A stretch of 64,000 bases of DNA from the NCBI RefSeq assembly GCF_018860805.1, contig NZ_JAHKQR010000002.1, positions 248,001-312,000 on the forward strand, given 5' to 3'. The position numbers were made by a program, and so were the translations under genes. This document shows positions 42,940-54,041 of this stretch, piece by piece (the stretch's first letter is position 1; the number at the start of each line of letters is the position of its first letter). The notes below the pieces were generated by a model. The model was not told where the DNA came from and did not search any database. It was given only the letters and a program-made list of their open reading frames with translations. This DNA comes from Aestuariibacter sp. A3R04 (GTDB lineage: Bacteria > Pseudomonadota > Gammaproteobacteria > Enterobacterales > Alteromonadaceae).

Positions 42940-42951
42940 ATGTTATAACAT
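42940..42951. promoter_or_regulatory. Palindrome ATGTTATAACAT, partial Zur-like site
   Basis: A perfect 12-bp palindrome made of overlapping Zur half-sites (ATGTTATA and TATAACAT), 35 bp before the receptor start. It matches the arms but not the spacing of a full Zur box. Confidence 0.4.
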
Positions 42952-43012
42952 TCTTGAATAAATAAATGGCGAGGTCAATGATGTTCTATCGCATAAATCT
43001 GCAACTCAACAT

Positions 43013-43029
43013 ATGATACAATATAACAT
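43013..43029. promoter_or_regulatory. Zur-like box upstream of the His-rich receptor
   Basis: ATGATACAATATAACAT agrees with the gammaproteobacterial Zur core ATGTTATA-N-TATAACAT at 14 of 16 specified positions. With a His-rich receptor downstream, zinc-dependent repression is likely. Confidence 0.65.
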
Positions 43030-43077
43030 AACCGGAATGCAACAATGGCCGCCACACGTATTGTTACTTCGTTGTAT

Positions 43078-44058
43078 TTAGGCGCGGGAAATAGGAAAAG
43101 TCATTACCTCTTCGATATGTTTCGCGTTGAGTTTTATCATCAGTAACCTGTCTATTCCCATCGCTACACCGGCGCAATCGGGCAAACCACCGTCAAGGGC
43201 ACTAAGAAAGTATTCATCGACGGGTAATTCCGGCAACCCAAGTTGTTGCCGCTGCAGGTTGTCTCGGACAAATCGTTGTCGCTGCTCATGGCCGTCTGCT
43301 AACTCAAAAAAGCCATTGGCCAACTCGATACCTTTGAAATACACCTCAAAACGATCGGCTGTTCTCCCGTCAGATTCATTCACTCTGGCCAGTGCCGCTT
43401 GACTAACCGGAAATCCGAACACAAAACAAGGCACGTCAGCACCAATAACGGGCTCAATTGACAAACTAAACAGCAATTGCAGCAGGGTGTCGATATCATT
43501 CGGCAGGCCTGAAGGCATATCGATATTTTGTGCAATTGCGACAGCCTGAAGTTCGGCTACACTAGCGGTAAGTGGGTCAATGTCAAGCTGCTGCTGGAAC
43601 ACTGCCTGATAGCTAATTTTCTGTGCCGGTTCAGTACCCAGCGTAAGTTGTAGTAACGCGTCCATTTCCATCATTAATTCACGATGGGTAAAACCCAGGC
43701 GATACCATTCCAACATGGTAAATTCGGGGTTGTGATAACGACCAGCCGCCTCGTGTCGAAAAGCCTTACAAATTTGATAAATATCGCCGTATTCAGCGCA
43801 GAGCAGCCGCTTCATGGCATATTCAGGTGACGTTTGAAGATACAGAGTTTCCATTTTACCGGTATGACTTTCACTAAACTGGCTGGAGAATGCCGACAGG
43901 TGAACGTCAGTCACTGTGCCATGGCATAACAACGGCGTATCCACTTCCAGTGCGTCCCGTGTTTCAAAAAACTGACGAATTTGCTTTAACAGTGTCGCCC
44001 TGGCCTTCAGGTTTTTAAGGCTTGCCGTTGGTTGCCACGCGTGAGGATAAGAAGTCAT
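43078..44058 (-). CDS. epmA: EF-P beta-lysylation protein EpmA
   Basis: 326 residues from the ATG at 44058 (E. coli EpmA is 325). It is a truncated class II lysyl-tRNA synthetase without the anticodon-binding domain. Motif 2 is FRHEAAGRYHNPEFTMLEWYRLG, and motif 3 is GVAMGIDRLLMI. It attaches (R)-beta-lysine to EF-P Lys34. It lies 109 bases after efp on the same strand. Confidence 0.94.
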   Translation of the reverse strand: MTSYPHAWQPTASLKNLKARATLLKQIRQFFETRDALEVDTPLLCHGTVTDVHLSAFSSQFSESHTGKMETLYLQTSPEYAMKRLLCAEYGDIYQICKAFRHEAAGRYHNPEFTMLEWYRLGFTHRELMMEMDALLQLTLGTEPAQKISYQAVFQQQLDIDPLTASVAELQAVAIAQNIDMPSGLPNDIDTLLQLLFSLSIEPVIGADVPCFVFGFPVSQAALARVNESDGRTADRFEVYFKGIELANGFFELADGHEQRQRFVRDNLQRQQLGLPELPVDEYFLSALDGGLPDCAGVAMGIDRLLMIKLNAKHIEEVMTFPISRA

Positions 44059-44167
44059 ATGAAGTGAAATAAGGTGTGGTTTTTTCTGTTGCTGAGCATA
44101 GCGATGTGTCATTAACACATCGCCACACTCAAATCGTGCATGACTAAAAAGCTATTCAGTATGGCGT

Positions 44168-44737
44168 TTATTTCTGTGCACGAGACACGTATTCGCCTGA
44201 ACGGGTGTCTACGCGAATCACTTCGCCTGTCTGAACAAACAGGGGAACTCGAACTACCGCTCCTGTCGACAAGGTCGCCGGTTTGCCGCCTGTCCCCGCC
44301 GTATCCCCTTTAAGGCCAGGATCCGTTTCTGTGATTTCCAGTTCGACAAAATTAGGGGGCGTAACGGTAATCGGAGAGCCATTCCACAGCGTAATGGTAC
44401 AGATGTCGTTTTCTTTCAGCCACTTTACATTTTCTCCTACTGCTTTTTCATCCGCAGCAATTTGTTCGAATGTATCATTATTCATAAAGTGATAGAATTC
44501 GCCATCGGTGTACAGGTAAGCCAGTTCCGTATCCATGACGTCTGCGCCTTCAACTGATTCACCTGAACGGAATGTTTTTTCCAGAACTTTACCGGAAATC
44601 AGCTTACGGATTTTAACTCGGTTAAACGCCTGTCCTTTCCCGGGTTTCACGTACTCGTTTTCCAGGATGTTGCAAGGTTCGCCATCAAGCATAATCTTGA
44701 GGCCGCCTTTAAATTCGTTAGTGCTGAAAGTAGCCAT
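44168..44737 (-). CDS. efp: Elongation factor P
   Basis: 189 residues from the ATG at 44737, matching the family's length. The extended frame upstream is not coding. The three beta-barrel domains are visible. The tip loop VKPGKGQAF has Lys34, the residue modified by EpmA with EpmB. EF-P relieves ribosome stalling at consecutive prolines. It is divergent from epmB with 37 bp between the starts, so they share a short control region. Confidence 0.96.
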   Translation of the reverse strand: MATFSTNEFKGGLKIMLDGEPCNILENEYVKPGKGQAFNRVKIRKLISGKVLEKTFRSGESVEGADVMDTELAYLYTDGEFYHFMNNDTFEQIAADEKAVGENVKWLKENDICTITLWNGSPITVTPPNFVELEITETDPGLKGDTAGTGGKPATLSTGAVVRVPLFVQTGEVIRVDTRSGEYVSRAQK

Positions 44738-44774
44738 ATTTTTCTCTGCCCATACAAAAAGGTGTAAATACGAA

Positions 44775-45800
44775 GTGGCGCAAATAATACCTAAAAATCG
44801 GCTGTCTGTAGAGACAAACTGGCAAAAAGAATTAGCCTTGGCGTACACCACGCCAGAAGCATTATTAGATTACCTGGAATTAGACCGCGAAAAACTCGCC
44901 CATCACAGTGCAGCGCGTCGGCTATTCCCCATGCGGGTTCCCCGTCATTTTGCGTCCCTAATGGAAAAGGGAAATTGGCACGACCCCCTGCTTCGCCAGG
45001 TCATTCCCTTGTCTGAAGAATTTAAGGTAACGCCTGGCTACAGTATCGACCCTCTGGAAGAGCACAACACCGCGGGACAAGGCTTACTGCACAAATATAA
45101 AAGCCGGGTATTGCTAATTATTCGTGGCGGGTGTGCGGTAAATTGTCGTTACTGCTTCCGCAGGCATTTTCCTTATCAGGACCACGCGGTGGGTAAACAG
45201 GAATGGCAAACAGCCATCGAATATATCGCAAAAGACGCCAACATTAATGAAGTAATTTTCTCTGGTGGCGACCCATTAATGGCTAAAGATACTCACCTTG
45301 CCTGGCTTGCTGAGCGCCTTGCAGCCATCCCGCATATAAAACGTCTTCGCATTCATACGCGCTTGCCTGTGGTTATGCCGTCACGAATAGACAGTGCTTT
45401 CGAGCAATGGTTTACTGGTTTGCCACTACAAAAAATTTTAGTCTTGCACGCCAATCACAGCAATGAAATTAGTGCGCCATTGAAAGCACGCATGCATTCA
45501 CTGCGAAGCAGAGGAGTGACGCTGCTAAACCAAGCGGTGTTGCTCAAAGGGGTGAATGACAGTGCTGACGCACTATGTGATTTACAGGAGGCTGTTTTCG
45601 ATGCGGGCGTACTGCCCTACTATTTGTATTTGCTCGACAAGGTACAAGGGGCGAGTCATTTTGAAGTCAGCGACGAAAAAGCACGAAAACTAATAGCACA
45701 AGTAATAAAGCGTCTACCGGGCTTTTTGGTACCAAAACTCACCAGGGAGATTGGCGGCCAACCCGGCAAAACGCCTGTCGACTTACATATTCATCCGTAG
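44775..45800 (+). CDS. epmB: L-lysine 2,3-aminomutase EpmB
   Basis: 341 residues from a GTG start at 44775 (E. coli 342), with AAGGTG 10 bases upstream. No ATG is available at the right place, and the longer frame runs antisense through efp. Radical-SAM motif: [17 protein letters not shown] (CxxxCxxC). PLP Lys region near the end ([17 protein letters not shown]). It converts L-lysine to beta-lysine for EF-P modification. Confidence 0.93.
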   Translation: MAQIIPKNRLSVETNWQKELALAYTTPEALLDYLELDREKLAHHSAARRLFPMRVPRHFASLMEKGNWHDPLLRQVIPLSEEFKVTPGYSIDPLEEHNTAGQGLLHKYKSRVLLIIRGGCAVNCRYCFRRHFPYQDHAVGKQEWQTAIEYIAKDANINEVIFSGGDPLMAKDTHLAWLAERLAAIPHIKRLRIHTRLPVVMPSRIDSAFEQWFTGLPLQKILVLHANHSNEISAPLKARMHSLRSRGVTLLNQAVLLKGVNDSADALCDLQEAVFDAGVLPYYLYLLDKVQGASHFEVSDEKARKLIAQVIKRLPGFLVPKLTREIGGQPGKTPVDLHIHP

Positions 45801-45801
45801 A

Positions 45802-45993
45802 TCACGCGTAGGTATCAACGTTGGCGCCCAACGAGGGATTTCCAGATGACGGTTTTGGTACGTCAGCTGCTGATTCCAGTAGCTGAAGCGTTGCTTTTCC
45901 CTCTTCCTGTTGCTGGCTTTTCGCCATTTTCAGAGAGGCCAACTCAAGCGACGCACCGGACGCTCCCGAGGCACTTGTACCTTGTAGATCCAT
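45802..45993 (-). CDS. Small YjfB-like putative motility protein
   Basis: 63 residues from the ATG at 45993 with AAGGAA upstream. The helix SLELASLKMAKSQQQEEGKATLQLLESA resembles the YjfB family, a group of about 60-residue proteins annotated as putative motility proteins of unknown action. No signal peptide. No flagellar gene is near. The frame begins earlier, but there is no ribosome site at the longer start. Confidence 0.55.
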   Translation of the reverse strand: MDLQGTSASGASGASLELASLKMAKSQQQEEGKATLQLLESAADVPKPSSGNPSLGANVDTYA

Positions 45994-46103
45994 ACCAGTT
46001 TCCTTTGTTACTTGTAGCAAAGTGAAAAAGTAGGCAGAATTGCCCACCTTCGAAGGTTATCGGCCTTACTCTGATTAACTTTAGCACAATATACAGGAAC
46101 GTC

Positions 46104-46415
46104 ATGCAGGCGATTAACGAACAACTTCGCGAAACTCTTCAGGTATTATACAGAAAAGCCATTGATGCTGATGCCACGCTAGATGCCCTTCAACAGGCAC
46201 AGAAAGGCAAGTTTCAGTCTGTGTTTGCCGACGACAGCGGGTTTACCACCCAAGCCAAACGCTTTTCACCCTACGTCGAAGAAATCGCCCAGGACTGGCA
46301 GGAATTAAAAGATACAGACGACGAAACGTTCAAGGCCGGCCTGGCGCCTTTGATCAGGAAGATTGAGCTAGCTTTAAAAACATTGAACCAGTTTCAGTCA
46401 GTTGGCAAAAACTAA
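46104..46415 (+). CDS. Conserved-looking helical protein of unknown function
   Basis: 103 residues, almost all helical, with heptad-like repeats (INEQLRETLQVLYRKAIDADATLDALQQAQ and APLIRKIELALKTLNQF). No signal peptide or membrane segment, so cytoplasmic. I do not recognise a family. It is convergent with the next gene, with a 4-base overlap at the stops. Confidence 0.6.
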   Translation: MQAINEQLRETLQVLYRKAIDADATLDALQQAQKGKFQSVFADDSGFTTQAKRFSPYVEEIAQDWQELKDTDDETFKAGLAPLIRKIELALKTLNQFQSVGKN

Positions 46416-47701
46416 AGCCCGGTTGTCTGATACAAGGGTATGGCAGATAAACGCGTTTTAATTTCTTCGACTTCCTGTAGATACGCTTCACTATCGACTT
46501 TTTCAAAGCGTTCCACAAATTCCGCTTTTGACAACCCTTCTACAATACCTTCGATGGGGGGCATAATGTCCCCCTCCTGGTGTAACCTGGCCAACTTAAT
46601 CTGAAAGTCAACGGCAGTGGCCGGTGTGGTACCTACATCTGCAAAAGCGACACCTGCCATGTCAGCAGTAAGATCGACAAAAGAATACCCGCTGCCCCCC
46701 ATTGCCCTATCCATGAGTTCTTTAAACTCGCCAATTGCCAGGGTAACTCCCTGTTCACTAAGTACCTTAAGCGCAGCTGAAATAATAAAGTGACGGGCTA
46801 AATCGTTTCGCCCCCGCAAGGTAGGTAGTGATGCGGGTCTTAACGCTTTGTCTGCGTTAGGCTGCACATCGCCAACAAAATTAGCCACCCTGTGATGGCC
46901 AACAAAAATGGCCAACGCCAGAATGGCAGCGCGATTGTGTTCCACGGCGTTATTTGAGTTGCTGCGTTGTTTTACCCGCTTCATCAATAAACGGATGTAA
47001 TCAGTGAGGGGCTGTGGTGTATCAGCCAAGGCAATGTCCTGCCAGGAAATATAGCGCAAATAATACGCAGTCAGATCGCGCAAGCCGTCATCCTGTTCCA
47101 CGGAAAGGCCGTTTTTAACTTCATTGAGCTGCTTCAAAAAACCGTCCAGTGGCTGCAAAGAAATAGCCACCTGTTCATGTGTCATACTTACCTGCTCTAC
47201 CTGCAGACGAGCCTGGGTCGCAATGTCGCTGTCGGTCCAGCGATTAACCAACCACTCAACTAAGCTGACAGCCATGTCACCAGGCAATCGAAGATCTCCG
47301 ATTTTAACGTTGCCCAGCGAAAAGCGTTCTGCCGGTAATACGGTGGAATCGATGTTCAAATAGCCATCAAAAAAAACGACTGGCAATGCAACGCTAAATT
47401 GCACTCTGGTGCCTTCGGGCGCAATGGCCACCGCACCGCGAAAGTCAGGCTTTGCCCGTTGAAGAAAGCCGACGATAGAATCTATTTGCTGACGATTTAC
47501 AACGATGTCGTGGGCCTGATGGCGATCGCGGATACTCGATTCGATTTGTGACAGCAAGGCGTGGACCGTATCAGCATCGGCCAACTGCTCTGCGCCCTTT
47601 GCGTCTACCGAGGGCGAAGTTTCCACTATTAAAACCACAGTGCTGATAAATAACGCTATTAACAAGACTACTGCAATAAGTATACTTCGACCAATCCGCA
47701 A
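46412..47701 (-). CDS. Large membrane-anchored protein of unknown function
   Basis: 429 residues. One N-terminal membrane helix (ILIAVVLLIALFISTVVLIVE) is followed by about 400 residues that would be periplasmic. The mid part (ADADTVHALLSQIESSIRDRHQAHDIVVNRQQIDSIVGFLQRA...FSVALP) and the end (YSFVDLTADMAGVAFADVGTTPATAVDFQIKLARL) show no motif I can name. It has no operon partner. Confidence 0.65.
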   Translation of the reverse strand: MRIGRSILIAVVLLIALFISTVVLIVETSPSVDAKGAEQLADADTVHALLSQIESSIRDRHQAHDIVVNRQQIDSIVGFLQRAKPDFRGAVAIAPEGTRVQFSVALPVVFFDGYLNIDSTVLPAERFSLGNVKIGDLRLPGDMAVSLVEWLVNRWTDSDIATQARLQVEQVSMTHEQVAISLQPLDGFLKQLNEVKNGLSVEQDDGLRDLTAYYLRYISWQDIALADTPQPLTDYIRLLMKRVKQRSNSNNAVEHNRAAILALAIFVGHHRVANFVGDVQPNADKALRPASLPTLRGRNDLARHFIISAALKVLSEQGVTLAIGEFKELMDRAMGGSGYSFVDLTADMAGVAFADVGTTPATAVDFQIKLARLHQEGDIMPPIEGIVEGLSKAEFVERFEKVDSEAYLQEVEEIKTRLSAIPLYQTTGL

Positions 47702-47824
47702 CGCTTTTGCCCCTTATTTTCTGAGCCGCTATTTTTGGTGAATCCAGGAGTAAATACAACTCCTGAACCTAAAAAACTGTTACAGGACTTTGCCATGAGT
47801 TACTGTAACGAGGAAACAGAACGA

Positions 47825-48496
47825 TTAACACTCCCTCGCGTACCAGGCCTGTAAAGAATGATACTTGGATGTGGCATCGGAAAAGTCGTGATGAGCCGAG
47901 TGTACCGTAGGGATCACCGCACAAGGCACGCCGGCGCGAACAGCTGCGCGCATGCCGTGCTCGGTATCTTCAATAGCAACACACTCCGAGGGGCTTCTGT
48001 TAAGCTTCTTCATGGCCAATTGATAACAATCCGGGGCGGGTTTACTGTGTTTAACGTCCTCCACAGATACCGTAGCTGAAAACATGTGTTTTATACCTCG
48101 CGCAGTAAGGGTACGCTCAACAGATATACCGCTACCACCGGTAACAATAGCCAGTTGAAACCCTGCGTCATAGCATTTCTTCAGTGTTTCAACCGCATGG
48201 GGCATCAGCGGAAATGGCTGCTCTTTAAGGTATGCTCTTGTTAAAAAGTGCTTTTCTTCTGCCAGTTTCTCTGCTGGCACGGCAAGGGTAAATGTGTTCA
48301 CCACATCAATTGCATTTTGCGCCACAGGTATTCCTGCCATGACATTAGAATAAAAATCGGCGGAGATATGGGCTCCATACTTAGCAACCAGGGTTTGCCA
48401 GATTTCAAAATGGGCATGTTCAGAATCGATCAGTGTACCGTCGTGATCAAACAAAATGGCTCTAGTGGCAGCGGTTACGGCGGATTTCGCTGGCAT
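47825..48496 (-). CDS. HAD-superfamily sugar-phosphate phosphatase/phosphoglucomutase-like
   Basis: 223 residues. HAD motif I is ILFDHDGTLIDSE (nucleophile Asp and acid/base Asp), motif II is AIVTGGSGI, motif III Lys is in HSKPAPDCY, and motif IV is CVAIEDTEHGMRAA. The helical cap after motif I is of the beta-phosphoglucomutase/GPP (YqaB) type. It dephosphorylates or isomerises a small phosphorylated sugar or alcohol. The exact substrate is unknown. Confidence 0.88.
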   Translation of the reverse strand: MPAKSAVTAATRAILFDHDGTLIDSEHAHFEIWQTLVAKYGAHISADFYSNVMAGIPVAQNAIDVVNTFTLAVPAEKLAEEKHFLTRAYLKEQPFPLMPHAVETLKKCYDAGFQLAIVTGGSGISVERTLTARGIKHMFSATVSVEDVKHSKPAPDCYQLAMKKLNRSPSECVAIEDTEHGMRAAVRAGVPCAVIPTVHSAHHDFSDATSKYHSLQAWYAREC

Positions 48497-48767
48497 ACAT
48501 CTCTCCTTTCTTTCAAACTTAGCATAGTTTAGACCTATCTACAGCTACCATACCGCCATCTTTGATATCGCGGCGACACTTTATCGCGCAAACGCGAAAT
48601 TCAACGCAAAGTAAGCGAGAAACTGTCAACAAAATTTACGCACAAGCAAAACAGATTAAAAAAAATACTATTTAACAATAGCTTACATATTGGCACCATT
48701 CATGCTTAAACCTATACATAGTCCTGGGCATTGAGTACGGGAACACAAACGTAGTACGGAGTTTCTC

Positions 48768-49457
48768 ATGATAAATATCAAACAACTTGTAACAGCAGCC
48801 ACGTTAAGCTTGTGCAGCTTGATCTCTCAAGCGAGCGTGATATCTCTCGATTTCGAGAATATTGCCCCATACCCCAATACGAACAATGTCCTTATTCAGG
48901 AATTTTACAATGGCGGCACGTCCAGTATCGGTACTAGTGGTACTGATTTCGGGATCAGTTTTTCTGCCAACTCATTGTTAGTTTGCCTTAACAGCACAAC
49001 AGAATTCTGTTCCAATGCCTCAAGGGGCGGCATGGCACCAGATTCAGCTGAAGGTGCTTTATTTTTCCTCACTGGCTCTGCTTCGATTATGAACGTAGCG
49101 GCAGGCTTTGACACTGGCTTTTCGTTTAACTATGTTTCTGTATCTCAAGCCGGTTCTGTGTCGGTGTTCGATGACGTAGACGGAACAGGCAACCTCCTTG
49201 CAACAATCAGCCTTTCTCCCAATGCGGGAAGTTGTCCTGGTTACAGTGCTACTTTCTGCCCGTTTTCAGCGGTTGGCGTATCGTTTAGTGGTACCGCAAA
49301 GTCAGTTTCTTTTGCCGGTGTAGCAGATCAAATTGCATTCGATGACATTACATTCGGTTCAGCAACGCCAGGCCCTCAAGTTGGCGTTCCCGCACCGGCA
49401 TCATTAGGCCTGTTGGCAGCCACCTTGCTGGGTTTACGCTTACGCCGTAAAGCCTAA
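48768..49457 (+). CDS. Secreted protein with PEP-CTERM-like sorting tail (paralog 1)
   Basis: 229 residues with a signal peptide (QLVTAATLSLCSLISQA). The body has the family opening VISLDFENI and repeated glycine/serine beta-strand segments. The C-terminus VPAPASLGLLAATLLGLRLRRKA is a hydrophobic segment with a basic end, preceded by VPAPA rather than a strict PEP. This is typical of exosortase-processed envelope proteins. No exosortase gene is in the window. It is a paralog of the gene at 51189 (both share FYNGGT, GFDTGFSF, BDBT-type acid residues and DDITFGSA). Confidence 0.75.
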   Translation: MINIKQLVTAATLSLCSLISQASVISLDFENIAPYPNTNNVLIQEFYNGGTSSIGTSGTDFGISFSANSLLVCLNSTTEFCSNASRGGMAPDSAEGALFFLTGSASIMNVAAGFDTGFSFNYVSVSQAGSVSVFDDVDGTGNLLATISLSPNAGSCPGYSATFCPFSAVGVSFSGTAKSVSFAGVADQIAFDDITFGSATPGPQVGVPAPASLGLLAATLLGLRLRRKA

Positions 49458-49481
49458 TCCACATCTCTTTTACCGAGATCC

Positions 49482-49509
49482 AAACGGAGCGCAATTGCGC
49501 TCCGTTTTG
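49482..49509 (+). terminator. Intrinsic terminator after PEP-CTERM paralog 1
   Basis: A perfect 26-bp palindrome made of AAACGGAGCGCAA and its complement, followed by TTTT-type sequence, 25 bases after the stop. Confidence 0.85.
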
Positions 49510-49725
49510 TATTTCTAACAATGCTATTGGCTTCTAGCCATTTCGAGTGATTTCAAAAACAATAACACTGTAGTTACCGCCTTACCACCTGCTACTTCAG
49601 TTGTTTACCCTATTCACAGGGAACGCGAATACGATTGTACTTGAGCGAGTCAAACTTACGAATGTAGACTACCAAACCAAAGCCTCTGCGTTTAACTAAC
49701 AAGCCTCGACAACAAGAGAATAACC

Positions 49726-50400
49726 ATGCAACCTCACGACCACTCCCCCCTTGACGATTTTATTGAGTTTCCAGAACAGGACATGCTATCCCGCAGTACC
49801 GACTTCTTATCAACTATGCGTCGACGCCATAGTGTTCGCCAGTTTAGCGACCGACCGGTAGACCGAGCGGTTATCGAAAACTGTATTTTGACGGCTGGTA
49901 CGGCACCAAGCGGTGCGAATCATCAGCCCTGGCATTTTGCCGCCATTCATTCCAGTTCGGTAAAAAAGAAAATTCGGCAGCAGGCAGAAGCCCACGAACG
50001 GGGCTTTTACGAAGGGCGCGCCGGTCAACAATGGCTGGATGATCTGAAGCCTTTAGGCACTGACGCGAATAAACCTTACCTTGAACTGGCACCTTGGTTA
50101 ATTGCCGTTTTCAGCCAAAAATCAGGGGAAGCGGAGGCAGGTGAGAAACGTCAGAATTATTATGTCCATGAATCTGTGGGTATTGCGGTTGGCATGCTTA
50201 TTACAGCTTTACACAATGCGGGGTTAGCCACACTCACCCACACGCCTAAGCCAATGAACTTTCTAACTGAAGTTTGTCAGCGCCCTGATAATGAACGGGC
50301 ATACATGCTAATTGTTGCAGGCTATCCGGCTGATAATGCGACAGTGCCAGCCCATGCAAGGCAGAAAAAAGGCTTGGACGAAATCGCCAGCTTTCTCTAA
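49726..50400 (+). CDS. Nitroreductase-family flavoprotein
   Basis: 224 residues. The FMN-binding signature RRRHSVRQFSDRPVDRAVIENCILTAGTAPSGANHQPWHFAAI is present. The Gly/Ala-rich dimer region SVGIAVGMLITALHNAGLATLTHTP follows. It reduces nitro or quinone-type compounds with NAD(P)H; the natural substrate is unknown. It is 46 bases upstream of elaA on the same strand, so they may be co-transcribed. Confidence 0.9.
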   Translation: MQPHDHSPLDDFIEFPEQDMLSRSTDFLSTMRRRHSVRQFSDRPVDRAVIENCILTAGTAPSGANHQPWHFAAIHSSSVKKKIRQQAEAHERGFYEGRAGQQWLDDLKPLGTDANKPYLELAPWLIAVFSQKSGEAEAGEKRQNYYVHESVGIAVGMLITALHNAGLATLTHTPKPMNFLTEVCQRPDNERAYMLIVAGYPADNATVPAHARQKKGLDEIASFL

Positions 50401-50446
50401 ATGAACCGCGCACTGTATTCACGACATCAAAATAGAGGACGAAATT

Positions 50447-50899
50447 ATGTTTAAGTGGCAATGCGCTAGCTTCGATGAACTCTCAACTCATCAGCTCTAC
50501 GCCGTTTTGCAAGCAAGGGTGAACGTATTTGTAGTGGAACAAAACTGTCCCTATCCCGAGTTAGACGATAAGGACCTTCACCCAGAAACCCGTCACCTTA
50601 TCGGTTACCGCAATGACGACATCGCTGCTTACGCCAGATTACTTCCGCCCGGAATAAGCTACCCCTCAGTGAGTATTGGCAGAGTACTTACCACGGAAAA
50701 ACACCGGGGAAACAAACTGGGCTATCAACTTGTAGAAGAGGCAATCAACCAGTGCACTGCCCTTTGGCCAGACACTGCCATTGAAATTGGGGCCCAGGAA
50801 CACCTTGCCCACTTTTATGAAAAATTTGGCTTCAAGCCCACGTCTACCATGTACCTGGATGACGGCATTCCGCACATTGATATGAAACGGCTGGTTTAA
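50447..50899 (+). CDS. elaA: GNAT-family acetyltransferase ElaA
   Basis: 150 residues with the ElaA opening FKWQCASFDELSTHQLYAVLQARVNVFVVEQNCPYPELDDKDLHPETRHL. The acetyl-CoA loop is SIGRVLTTEKHRGNKLGYQLVEEAI, and the end is AHFYEKFGFKPTSTMYLDDGIPHIDM. A small-molecule or peptide acetyltransferase of unknown target. Usual length for the family. Confidence 0.9.
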   Translation: MFKWQCASFDELSTHQLYAVLQARVNVFVVEQNCPYPELDDKDLHPETRHLIGYRNDDIAAYARLLPPGISYPSVSIGRVLTTEKHRGNKLGYQLVEEAINQCTALWPDTAIEIGAQEHLAHFYEKFGFKPTSTMYLDDGIPHIDMKRLV

Positions 50900-51188
50900 C
50901 TTGTTCTGTTGCATTGAGCCCGCGAACGCAACGGAGACTTGTCACTACAATAACGAATTTGCTAAAAGCGTACACTCTAGCGACAAAATGTCCAAAAATT
51001 ATACACATCGATATAACTAATCAAGTAAGTGATTGTTTTTAAAACACTGTCATGTAGGTATAGATATTGCTAAATACTTCATCGTAAACTGTGATTTCTG
51101 AATTCTTATCAAGGTCGCTATTGTAGGCAAAAAGGCCTTTTTAAAGTGTGCAGTGAAGCCAACTCGTTAACTCAATGGAATATTTATT

Positions 51189-51884
51189 ATGACTAAACAC
51201 TCGAAAAGCCGACTGGCTAGAGTACTTGCAGGAGCAGCATTAACGGCCGCGGCGGCTACAGTAGATGCATCTGTGATTGTATTAGATTTTGAAGGCGTCG
51301 GAAACAACGCGAATATAAATGATTTTTACAATGGTGGGACGGATAGCCTGGGCAACTCTGGCGTCGATTATGGCATTCAGTTTGGTTCAAACTCATTAGG
51401 CCTTGTTGATCAAGATGCCGGAGGCGGTGGTAATTTTGCCAATGAACCTTCCAGTGATACGGTTATGTTCTTCCTCACAGGAACTGCAGTGCTAAATTAT
51501 ACACCTGGGTTCGACACGGGCTTCTCATTTTTCTATTCATCGTCTACAACTGCATCAGTTTTTGTGTATGACGGTTTAAATGCGACGGGCAACCTACTAG
51601 CGACGCTAAATTTATCGGCACAACATACTGACAACTGTTCAGGTGATCCTACAGGTACCTTCTGTAACTGGACGGCTGTGGGCGCTAGCTTCGCCGGTAC
51701 TGCATACTCAATAGATTTCGGTGGCACAGTTGACCAGACGGGCTATGATGATATCACTTTTGGTTCTGCAGACGCCGGCGGTGTGAAAGTAGCCGAGCCT
51801 TCAGGTTTAGCATTATTGTTGATGAGTTTAGGGCCTTTGGCGTTTAGCCGGGCGCGACGCAAGGCGCAGCGTCGGGTCGCGTAA
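51189..51884 (+). CDS. Secreted protein with PEP-CTERM-like sorting tail (paralog 2)
   Basis: 231 residues, signal peptide (LARVLAGAALTAAAATVDA). The body is similar to the protein at 48768: VIVLDFEGVG, FYNGGTDS, FFLTGTA, GFDTGFSF and GYDDITFGSADAG. The end AEPSGLALLLMSLGPLAFSRARRKAQRR gives the PEP-CTERM layout (EPS, hydrophobic segment, arginine cluster). Presumed envelope or exported protein sorted by an exosortase encoded elsewhere. Ca-type acidic clusters are absent. Confidence 0.75.
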   Translation: MTKHSKSRLARVLAGAALTAAAATVDASVIVLDFEGVGNNANINDFYNGGTDSLGNSGVDYGIQFGSNSLGLVDQDAGGGGNFANEPSSDTVMFFLTGTAVLNYTPGFDTGFSFFYSSSTTASVFVYDGLNATGNLLATLNLSAQHTDNCSGDPTGTFCNWTAVGASFAGTAYSIDFGGTVDQTGYDDITFGSADAGGVKVAEPSGLALLLMSLGPLAFSRARRKAQRRVA

Positions 51885-51972
51885 ACAGTATTCGGGCTAG
51901 TGTCTGCTGAACTAGCCCATAAATTATCGTGCTGTACATGGTGGTTCGTGGGGCTGAACAGTAAAATTTTAC

Positions 51973-53889
<1,917 letters not shown>

Positions 53890-54041
53890 CTAATTATTAT
53901 AGACACGGGCGTGTCATTCTCTAACGATGGTAGCAGGCCTGAGTGACCTCGGCAATTGAAACGATTTTGTTATTCCCGCCATCGCTATGCATGATAGCCA
54001 ACAGTCAAATGGCGGGTCGCAAATACTTGAGAAGTCGACGC

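Noticed and set aside
46104..46415. Possible enzyme assignment for the 103-residue protein
   Set aside because: It is too short and has no dinucleotide-binding or catalytic motif to support an enzyme call.
51894..51918. Hairpin GGGCTAGT / ACTAGCCC after PEP-CTERM paralog 2
   Set aside because: It has no T-run on either strand, so it does not qualify as an intrinsic terminator by itself.
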